DNA of 14,039 nucleotides from Anaerolineae bacterium (lineage in GTDB: Bacteria; Chloroflexota; Anaerolineae; Promineifilales; Promineifilaceae): assembly GCA_028277515.1 (NCBI GenBank), contig JANQGC010000007.1, positions 1 through 14,039 on the forward strand, in the 5' to 3' direction. Every line of letters begins with the position of its first letter. The stretch's first letter is position 1. The notes under the pieces were generated by a model. That model had not been told where the DNA came from and did not search any database. It worked only from the letters and a program-made list of their open reading frames with translations. The position numbers were made by a program, and so were the translations under genes. Positions 8,301 through 13,687 of the stretch are shown piece by piece.

Positions 8301-9239
8301 CTCGATTCGGGCAACCACCGGGTGCAGGTCTTCGACCAATCAGGCCAACCGGTAACCGCCTGGGGCTCCTTTGGCGAAAGCGAGGGCCAATTTAACGAAC
8401 CTTGGGGCATCGCCGTTGATGATTCCTTTGTCTATGTAGCCGACACCTGGAACCATCGCATTCAAAAATTTACATTAGAGGGTGAATTTGTGGACAGTTT
8501 CGGTTTCAGCGGCTCCCCATCCGCAGATGGTATAGATGAAGGTCTCGGTTTATTCTTTGGACCACGTTCCATCGTTTTGCTTGACGACAACCGGTTGGCG
8601 GTGACAGACACGGGAAACCATCGTATTCAGGTCTTGACGCGGGATGGAGAGGCAGTGCAACAAGTGGGTGGATTTGGCAATCTCCTGGGACAAATGAATG
8701 AGCCGGTCGGTCTCGGCCGCGGACCCAATGGTTTCATATTCCTTAGCGATACCTGGAACGGCCGCATTCAACAGTTTGATCCCAACCTGACAGCTATCAA
8801 TGAATGGCCGGTCGACGCTTGGGACGGCACATCCATAAACAACAAGCCTTACATCGCCGTGGACAGCGCCCAGCGCGTTTACATCACCGATCCGGAAGGT
8901 TATCGCGTGCTCATCTTTAATCCCAACGGCACTTATTTAGGTCGCTTTGGATCATTTGGCAGCGGTCCCAACAATTTAGGTTTGCCAAACGGCATCTTCA
9001 TTGACGAAATGGACAATGTGTACATCGCTGATGCCGGCAACAATCGCATTATGAAATTTGCTCCCATCTTTGGCCCCGCCATTAACGACACCCCCTTACA
9101 AGAGGGTGAGGGCAGCAGCGATCTTGCTGCGCCGGAAGAACAGCCCGTCGAAGAAGATGAACGAATTGACTCACCGGAGGAAGACACTTCGCCCGAAGAA
9201 AATGAAGTGAATCCTGATGCCGAAGAGAGTCAGGAATAA
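5379..9239 (+). CDS. TIGR03663 (Agl23-like) membrane glycosyltransferase-family protein fused to a six-blade NHL propeller
   Basis: A 1286-residue protein. Residues about 30-730 are multi-spanning and carry all invariant features reported for TIGR03663 near the N-terminus: dipeptide D56-E57 (SHDESLH), tripeptide H80-G81-P82, and arginines R103 (AARVP) and R147/R150 (YYSRYIRHD). These resemble PMT/GT39 enzymes that use polyprenyl-phosphate sugars. A Thr/Glu-rich loop (about 247-284) interrupts the membrane part. Residues about 735-950 form a soluble domain. Residues about 956-1228 contain six NHL repeats with signatures GNHRVQVF, WNHRIQKF, GNHRIQVL, WNGRIQQF, GYRVLIF and NNRIMKF, the number expected for a closed six-bladed propeller. 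The last 55 residues are strongly acidic with many Glu, Asp and Pro. AGAGGAAG precedes the ATG at 5379. TIGR03663 members often lie near YYY-family genes, as here. The propeller is probably extracytoplasmic and may bind glycan or protein; that part is inference. Confidence 0.9.
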   Translation: MSETIITPEERTQDYLSRSLIESIHLDWEKAIYLLFIILTIITRFWGLGDRVMSHDESLHTQFSFQFFDGQGYQHTPLMHGPFLFHITSLSYWLFGDNDFAARVPVAIFGVILVVMPYLLRHWLGRVGALFTSFIFLISPYVTYYSRYIRHDVYVIVWAMIVFIAIWYYFREQKDKYLWWFVAGTALMFVTKEVSFIYVAIFGSYLVIRLLVKTLPAAWFALSKLRLPLIIFFAGLLLLGGGFIAQRTAGTPTETETTAEATEGFAADPDEDPVQPETPAVTSNTEVIMRWLQVLGIGVLSLGLFMAARTLRPEIDQLPEFDLIILFSTLLLPLASPLLTTIAGWNPTDYSLNTCQLAGQENMSALQVFIGRLSDSICWTSFFQSGVVRSGIFLVATMIVAVLVGLWWNRRRWIIATVIFYSILIILFTSVFTNLSGWTTGIVGSLGYWLEQQEVQRGSQPWYYYFFVVPFYEFLPLIFSLLAIRLWTQVQRTNEVIGYWITTLILVLLSYSFSNWLYMANLVEGQESTIIPGLLMGGVIFIAAILYWFLRQRRLITDKYELEKGVSELFKPQSLLEFVPFLIWWLLMSWVIYSYAGEKMPWLSIHFVIPMGMLVGYYFDQKLANFNIKNLFTRQALILFGLTLLLIIVFILALGPVVLGAVRLGDQQVDNLQAIGRLLGMLIVAALVTLFWRRIYRQTDNILRNRVTILSFFVLLSLLTIRFAYMASFPNADYTTEFMVYAHGAPATKAVVLDQVEELSMRLNGDKGIKVAFDSDVSWPLTWYLREYPNRVFFGENPTQDITQSPVVIVGARNWDKAEPYLANDYESTEHTFLWWPMEEYRKFSWNALLGDPNVPAEQRRGITDPDVRQALWDIFFYRDYEKYGQVFGGTYTAGEWPLRHNLRLYIRKDTLPTLWDYGVGAVAAGGLADPYVAGEYTLSPVLTLNESAAAGPAPGQLSSPRNLAVGPDQHIYVLDSGNHRVQVFDQSGQPVTAWGSFGESEGQFNEPWGIAVDDSFVYVADTWNHRIQKFTLEGEFVDSFGFSGSPSADGIDEGLGLFFGPRSIVLLDDNRLAVTDTGNHRIQVLTRDGEAVQQVGGFGNLLGQMNEPVGLGRGPNGFIFLSDTWNGRIQQFDPNLTAINEWPVDAWDGTSINNKPYIAVDSAQRVYITDPEGYRVLIFNPNGTYLGRFGSFGSGPNNLGLPNGIFIDEMDNVYIADAGNNRIMKFAPIFGPAINDTPLQEGEGSSDLAAPEEQPVEEDERIDSPEEDTSPEENEVNPDAEESQE

Positions 9240-9240
9240 A

Positions 9241-10668
9241 TCACGTTCGGTCAGCCATCTCTTCACCAAAATCGAGCAGTGCGCGCACCCGTTCGTCATT
9301 CGGCGCTTCGGCATAAACCCGCAATACCGGTTCTGTTCCGGAAGGGCGAATCAGCAGCCAACTGCCATCTTCCAGGTAATACTTGACCCCATCCGTGGTT
9401 TGCACATCTTCCAGGCTGACGCCGGAGATTTGTGATGGGGCCAGCCCAAGCAGCATCTCTACCATTTGCGACTTGGCAACCGGTCGTTTGAGCTTGATAT
9501 CCGTTCGGGCATATTGGGCCGGACCATATTTATCCAGCAGATCGTCTACTAGCTCATGAACGGGCGCTTTCGAGTCAGCCATAACCTCCAGCATGAGCAA
9601 CCCCATCAGGACACCATCTCCTTCCGGAATATGCCCTTTGACAGTTATGCCGCCGGACTCCTCCCCGCCCATCACAACCCCATTTTCCAAAATTTGCTCG
9701 GCGATATGATTGAAACCAACGGGCGTTTCGACCAAATCTAGCCCATGCTCCCTGGCAATGCGGTCTACCATGCGTGTTGTAGAGACCGTACGTACGACGG
9801 AGCCTCGCCAGCCCCGTTTCTCTAATATATACCTCAAAACCAACGCAAATATGCGATGCGGGTCGATGAAATTGCCATTGGAGTCCACGGCGCCAATGCG
9901 GTCGGCGTCGCCATCAGTGGCCAAGCCGATATCCCAATGCCCGGATTGGATATCGGACATCAAAAGGCCCAAATGCCTGGCGATAGGTTCCGGATGAATC
10001 CCACCAAAACCGGGGTTCATTTCGTGTCTTATATTGTGCACGCGGGTCCGGGTGCGCATCAACACTTCACCAATCGCCCGCCGTCCTGAGCCAAACATGC
10101 CGTCAGCCACTACCCGCAGTTCCCCTTCGGAAATCACATCCAGGTCAACCAGGGTGCCCAGATGTTCATAATAAGCCCATGCCGGATCAAACTTAATGAT
10201 AATCTCTTTTTGGACCGCTTGTTCAAAATCCATCAGATTCGGCCCATGAACCATTTCCTGGTTACGGCGCAAAATTTGCTCCACGCGTTTGTTTTGCGAT
10301 GGTCCTGCGCTGCCACCATAACTGGCTTTCAGCTTGATACCATTGTAGCGAGGTGCGTTGTGGCTGGCCGTGATCATCACCCCGGCGGTCGTTTGTTTAT
10401 GTATGACCGCGTAGCTAATCGCCGGCGTGGGGGTATCTGCCCGCGCCAGCCAGGTTTGAACGCCGTTAGCAGCCATGACACGGGCCACATCGGCCGCATA
10501 ACGATCGGACAAAAATCGCGTATCAAACCCGATGACCACACTGGGATCATTGCTATTTTCCTCTTTTATGTAATCGGCCATAGCCTGGGCCACAAGGCGC
10601 AAATTAGCAAATGTAAACGTATCGCTGATAACGGCCCGCCAGCCGTCTGTTCCAAAATTGATGCTCAT
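9241..10668 (-). CDS. Phosphoglucomutase/phosphomannomutase family protein (alpha-D-phosphohexomutase)
   Basis: A full-length 475-residue phosphohexomutase, interconverting sugar 6-phosphates and 1-phosphates in the cytoplasm. All four active-site elements are visible: the phospho-serine loop TASHN with S102, the Mg-binding loop D252-G-D254-A-D256-R257, the sugar-specificity loop GGEESGG (334-340) and the phosphate-binding loop RPSGTEP (441-447). The N-terminus MSINFGTDGWRA is typical of the family. Glucose versus mannose or glucosamine preference cannot be decided by eye. On the minus strand GAGG stands about six bases before the ATG. It is the last gene of a three-gene minus-strand set, 18 bases after the glycerate kinase, and ends one base from the stop of the TIGR03663 gene on the other strand. 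Its product could feed nucleotide-sugar synthesis for the neighbouring glycosylation genes. Confidence 0.93.
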   Translation of the reverse strand: MSINFGTDGWRAVISDTFTFANLRLVAQAMADYIKEENSNDPSVVIGFDTRFLSDRYAADVARVMAANGVQTWLARADTPTPAISYAVIHKQTTAGVMITASHNAPRYNGIKLKASYGGSAGPSQNKRVEQILRRNQEMVHGPNLMDFEQAVQKEIIIKFDPAWAYYEHLGTLVDLDVISEGELRVVADGMFGSGRRAIGEVLMRTRTRVHNIRHEMNPGFGGIHPEPIARHLGLLMSDIQSGHWDIGLATDGDADRIGAVDSNGNFIDPHRIFALVLRYILEKRGWRGSVVRTVSTTRMVDRIAREHGLDLVETPVGFNHIAEQILENGVVMGGEESGGITVKGHIPEGDGVLMGLLMLEVMADSKAPVHELVDDLLDKYGPAQYARTDIKLKRPVAKSQMVEMLLGLAPSQISGVSLEDVQTTDGVKYYLEDGSWLLIRPSGTEPVLRVYAEAPNDERVRALLDFGEEMADRT

Positions 10669-10686
10669 TTTTTCCTCTATTTATTT

Positions 10687-12084
10687 TTATGAAGCTTCTG
10701 GTGTTTCCTGGTCTGGCTCCGGGTAGGTAAGAATGAAGAGTAAATCATTGACGTTAGTGCCTGTCGATCCTGTTTTTAGCAGGTGTCCTCTCAAGGAGTG
10801 CTGTTCTTCCCCTGAAACTTGAGAATCAGGCAAATCCTCATCCAGGGCCTGGAAATAGTTAAAACTATCATTGCGATTTAAATAGGCGGCCGGATCCAAA
10901 CCCATGAGACGGCCGTTTGCCGCTGTTTCCCCACTGACCACCGCACCGGCGGCAGGCGTTGGTCCATCTTCACCATCCGTCGCAAAACTGGCAATGACCG
11001 TCCTTGGCAAGCCATCAATCGCCTCCGCGGCCGCCAGGGCCAGTTCCAAATTACGCCCACCAAGGCCATTGCCGCGAAGCGTAACCGTCGTTTCACCCCC
11101 AAAGATCAGGCAGCGTCCCGGAGGCGCATCTTTTGCTATTGCTGCCACCACACGGCCAACTTCTCGCGCTTCACCTTCCAGGTGCGCTGTGAGCATTTGG
11201 GCAACAAAACCAAGCTGCATCGCTTTAGTTAAAGCCTTCATCGCTGCCCGGCGAACATCGCTGACAATAAGATGGCCTCCCTGCCAGTTCACAGGCTCAG
11301 ATGAATCCGGCATACGTTGTAAATGTTGCCAGATGCTTTGCCACACATCAGAACGCACATCTTCGGCGATTCGATAGCGCTCCAGCACACTTAAAGCATC
11401 CGCCGCCGATTCATCTACAAATACCGTGGGACCACTGCCAATATCAGCCAGGGGATTGCCAACCACATCACTGAGAATCAGACTGATACAGGTCGCCGGG
11501 GCGGCCATCTCGGCAAGCCCACCCCCCTTGATCGTATCCAATCGACGGCGCACCAGGTTAAATTCATTGATCGTGCACCCGCTGGCCAGCAACGCACTTG
11601 TTAACTGCTGCCACTCTCCCAATGAAATCGCCGGCTGCGTCAGCAGCGCCGACGTCCCCCCGGAAATGAGGCATAGGACCAGGTCACCAGCACCCGCCTG
11701 GGCCAACATATCACCCGCCGTTTTTGTGGCATTCACACTATCCAAACCGGAAATGGGATGATTGCCCTCCATAATGGCGAGGTTATCGTGATCCTGGCCA
11801 GAAAATGTGCGGCAAACGTCGCTGCCCTTCTTACAAATCACCAAAGCTGAATGGAGATCATCTTCCAAAACCTCAATGACCGGATGTATCATGGCCACAG
11901 CCGCCTTGCCAACACTCAGCACAAAAACACGCCCCCGATCGAGATTGTATGTCATATCTCCCACATGGAGAATGCGATCTTTTTTGATCAAATGCTCTCG
12001 TACCGCCTGTTGGGGATCGGCTCCGGATAGGGCAGCCATCACCAGTTCTGCAACATGCTGCCTGTAATCGGCGTATCGAATCAC
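10687..12084 (-). CDS. Glycerate 2-kinase (GckA type, DUF4147 plus MOFRL domains)
   Basis: A 465-residue protein of the class of glycerate kinases that phosphorylate D-glycerate to 2-phosphoglycerate with ATP, feeding lower glycolysis. The N-terminal DUF4147 half shows VLSVGKAAVAM, the EGNHPISG segment and the glycine-rich LISGGTSALL. The C-terminal MOFRL half shows IFGGETTVT, GLGGRNLELAL, FATDGEDGPTPAAGAVV and, near the end, TGTNVNDLLFIL. The GTG at 12084 (GTG ATT CGA TAC) gives a normal family N-terminus; the ribosome binding site before it is weak. It lies 11 bases after the stop of the solute-binding protein and 18 bases before the phosphohexomutase, so the three genes are probably one transcript. 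The link between glycerate use and the flanking genes is not obvious. Glycerate dehydrogenase or serine-cycle partners are not in the window. Confidence 0.92.
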   Translation of the reverse strand: MIRYADYRQHVAELVMAALSGADPQQAVREHLIKKDRILHVGDMTYNLDRGRVFVLSVGKAAVAMIHPVIEVLEDDLHSALVICKKGSDVCRTFSGQDHDNLAIMEGNHPISGLDSVNATKTAGDMLAQAGAGDLVLCLISGGTSALLTQPAISLGEWQQLTSALLASGCTINEFNLVRRRLDTIKGGGLAEMAAPATCISLILSDVVGNPLADIGSGPTVFVDESAADALSVLERYRIAEDVRSDVWQSIWQHLQRMPDSSEPVNWQGGHLIVSDVRRAAMKALTKAMQLGFVAQMLTAHLEGEAREVGRVVAAIAKDAPPGRCLIFGGETTVTLRGNGLGGRNLELALAAAEAIDGLPRTVIASFATDGEDGPTPAAGAVVSGETAANGRLMGLDPAAYLNRNDSFNYFQALDEDLPDSQVSGEEQHSLRGHLLKTGSTGTNVNDLLFILTYPEPDQETPEAS

Positions 12085-12095
12085 AAATGCACCAT

Positions 12096-13424
12096 CTAAG
12101 ATTCAAATGCGGCAATGGCCCCAGAGGCGGCCGATTGTGCACTTTCTGTCCCTGCCAACACCTGAAATGCAGCATCACCCAACACGGTGAGCAATTTACT
12201 GCTTTCAGCAACCGGCAGAGCTTGCGCATTGTCCAATTCCTGCTCGATAAATTGAACATAGGATTCGTCACGGGTCCATGCATTCAACGCATCCTGGCGC
12301 GCCGGCAGAATATCACTTTCCTGGCTCCAGACCGTTAAGTTTGGTTCTGTAACCATATGCCGGACCAGATCCGTGGCTAATTCACTTCTTCTTTCATCGG
12401 CCGTGCTTACAGCCCAGGCCCACCCCGATACCAAAGGAGTCAACGAACGATCGACGCCGGGCGTTACCGTATATTCAATGGGCAGTCCTGTGGTGACCTG
12501 GCCCAGAAAATGATTAGAAGACGTACGCACGATGCTGGCTCCACCACCGAGAAAGACTTGCCATGCCTGGTCTTCGGAACTGACAGTGCTGCTTTGGGGC
12601 ACAATAAAACCACTATTACGCCCCTCTTCCAGGTTATTAAGCGCGGCTGTTAAAGGCTCTAATTCCAATACGGGTTGTCCTATCTCATCTTCCAAATTTC
12701 CGCCTGCATCCAAATAGAATTGTAGGGTCAACAACGCTCCGTCGCTCCCTCCACCACCCATAACTAACCTGCGCTCCGGATTAGAGATCAACCTTTCCCA
12801 GGTTAAAGGAAGCGTTTCGCCCAATACATTGCTGTTATAAACGAGATGCGGCAGACTATTTAAGGCGAAGGGATAGCCCAATATATTTTCACCTTGCCGG
12901 CTGAGTTGGCTTGCTGCCGGGTATAAAGGGTCCAGGTCGGCCGCATCCAATTGATCATCAAGAGGGAAAATTAAATTCTCATTACCCGCTGCGGATAACA
13001 ATTCAGTAGGCAATACAATGACATCAGGCAGGACTGATGGAGCAATTCCCCGCCCGGTCCGCAAATAATTCAGGATTCCACCATCCCCTCTTGCCTGTTT
13101 GGTCTGCAAATTCACAGTTAAATTCGGATTTTCACTATCGAACGCTTGCAGTTGCCGGCTCAATGCCTGGGCACCTTCCGGTGTGCGTTCGGCAATTTCC
13201 GGTGGGATCCAAACTTTAAGCTCGATGACTTCTGGCGTGGGGGTCGGTATATTTTCAATAGGTGGCGGAAAATCAGCATCGAAAGTCTCCGATGGCGTCG
13301 CCGGTTCTGGCGTAACCTGCGGCTCCGTTTCTGGTTCATCAGCTCCATTCGTCAATCCACAAGCCGTGAATCCCACCAGGACAACCAATAGCATGAGGAA
13401 ATAGCTCACTTTTTGCACGCGCAT
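12096..13424 (-). CDS. Extracellular solute-binding lipoprotein (ABC transporter SBP family 1)
   Basis: A 442-residue lipoprotein. A basic, hydrophobic signal peptide (1-21) ends in a lipobox-like FTAC with C22 as the lipidation site. A Pro/Glu/Thr-rich tether (about 23-62) follows, then the periplasmic-binding fold beginning VIELKVWIPPE. Family 1 features include SENPNLTVNLQ after the first helix, a hydrophobic ILGYPFALNSLPHLVYNS stretch, a VSGWAWAVS strand and a C-terminal VTEPNLTVWSQ region like that of sugar-binding members. It would capture a solute, likely a sugar or oligosaccharide, outside the membrane for an ABC importer. No permease or import ATPase gene is next to it; the ATPase at 13688 is of the non-transport ABC-F type. 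It is the first gene of the minus-strand set. ATG at 13424 lacks a good ribosome binding site, so the GTG two codons in is a possible alternative. Confidence 0.87.
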   Translation of the reverse strand: MRVQKVSYFLMLLVVLVGFTACGLTNGADEPETEPQVTPEPATPSETFDADFPPPIENIPTPTPEVIELKVWIPPEIAERTPEGAQALSRQLQAFDSENPNLTVNLQTKQARGDGGILNYLRTGRGIAPSVLPDVIVLPTELLSAAGNENLIFPLDDQLDAADLDPLYPAASQLSRQGENILGYPFALNSLPHLVYNSNVLGETLPLTWERLISNPERRLVMGGGGSDGALLTLQFYLDAGGNLEDEIGQPVLELEPLTAALNNLEEGRNSGFIVPQSSTVSSEDQAWQVFLGGGASIVRTSSNHFLGQVTTGLPIEYTVTPGVDRSLTPLVSGWAWAVSTADERRSELATDLVRHMVTEPNLTVWSQESDILPARQDALNAWTRDESYVQFIEQELDNAQALPVAESSKLLTVLGDAAFQVLAGTESAQSAASGAIAAFES

Positions 13425-13504
13425 AACGTAGAGTATATTCCCGAATTGTCAAACGGTAAATAAAAAATCTCGTTTGCGCTTCCATCAATCATAGGCTATT
13501 CTTT

Positions 13505-13533
13505 TTGCTATGTCCTTTTTTGCTGAATATACA
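13505..13533 (+). promoter_or_regulatory. Candidate sigma-70 promoter for the ABC-F gene
   Basis: TTGCTA (13505-13510) and TATACA (13528-13533) are separated by 17 bases and each match the housekeeping consensus at four of six positions. Transcription would then start near 13540, giving a leader of about 150 bases that includes the terminator. A weaker pair, TTGCGC (13474-13479) and TATTCT (13497-13502), also 17 bases apart, would instead start transcription at or next to the ATG at 13510. The sequence alone cannot choose between them. Confidence 0.35.
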
Positions 13534-13605
13534 AAATCAATCATTTTTGCAGGCTTCCTGGGTTCCGATTCCGCCGTGCCTCAGTTAAACGCGCCTCATT
13601 TATGA
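13510..13605 (+). CDS. Possible 31-codon leader ORF upstream of the ABC-F gene
   Basis: ATG at 13510 opens a 31-codon frame ending in TGA at 13603-13605, 31 bases before the terminator stem. The product starts MSFFAEYTKS and ends LNAPHL. The last codons contain the segment complementary to the terminator stem. A tiny second frame, Met-Ile-Phe-Met (13602-13616), overlaps its stop codon in an ATGA arrangement. No clear ribosome binding site precedes either. Short leader ORFs are known to control several ABC-F resistance genes by ribosome stalling. The length is easily reached by chance, and one candidate promoter would exclude this ORF from the transcript. Confidence 0.25.
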   Translation: MSFFAEYTKSIIFAGFLGSDSAVPQLNAPHL

Positions 13606-13636
13606 TTTTTATGTAAAGCTAAATCGTTGTAATTTC

Positions 13637-13675
13637 AAGTCGAGGTGCAGAAAACACCTCGACTTTTTTGTTTTT
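13637..13675 (+). terminator. Intrinsic terminator / probable attenuator in the ABC-F leader
   Basis: AAGTCGAGGTG (13637-13647) and CACCTCGACTT (13655-13665) form a perfect 11-bp stem with a 7-base loop. The stem runs into TTTTTT, then G and TTTTT (13664-13675). The T-tract follows the stem only on the plus strand, so it works in the direction of the ABC-F gene. No plus-strand gene lies between 9239 and here, and the ABC-F ribosome binding site begins at the next base. A terminator with nothing upstream to end is best explained as an attenuator in the ABC-F leader. Confidence 0.85.
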
Positions 13676-13680
13676 AGGAG
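13676..13680 (+). promoter_or_regulatory. Ribosome binding site of the ABC-F gene
   Basis: AGGAG lies seven bases before the ATG at 13688, an ideal Shine-Dalgarno placement that fixes the start. It abuts the T-tract of the terminator, so translation of the gene depends on read-through of that terminator. Confidence 0.75.
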
Positions 13681-13687
13681 AGAACTC

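Larger units (their letters stand above)
13425..13687. other. Divergent intergenic region and presumptive ABC-F leader
   Basis: These 263 bases separate the minus-strand lipoprotein gene from the plus-strand ABC-F gene. The left part is AT-rich and should hold both promoters. The right part carries candidate leader ORFs, a duplicated GCCTCA element (13578-13583 and 13593-13598), an intrinsic terminator (13637-13675) and the ABC-F ribosome binding site. No known riboswitch class was recognised. Confidence 0.6.

Noticed and set aside
10162..10692. 176-codon plus-strand frame opposite the phosphohexomutase
   Set aside because: The minus-strand phosphohexomutase has every active-site motif over the same bases, and this frame shows no family features.
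10904..11377. 157-codon plus-strand frame opposite the glycerate kinase
   Set aside because: Its composition (Ser, Ala, Arg, Pro) is typical of antisense reading of a GC-richer gene, and the opposite strand encodes a clear DUF4147/MOFRL protein.
11873..12283. 136-codon minus-strand frame bridging the lipoprotein and glycerate kinase genes
   Set aside because: It overlaps both real genes in another frame, is rich in Cys, Arg and Trp, and resembles no protein family.
13424..13452. TTGACA on the minus strand (13452 to 13447) as the -35 box of the lipoprotein gene
   Set aside because: The hexamer is perfect, but the only -10 candidates at proper spacing (TACGTT or ACGTTA) fall on the start codon, which would place the transcript start inside the gene. 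It is not supported as drawn.
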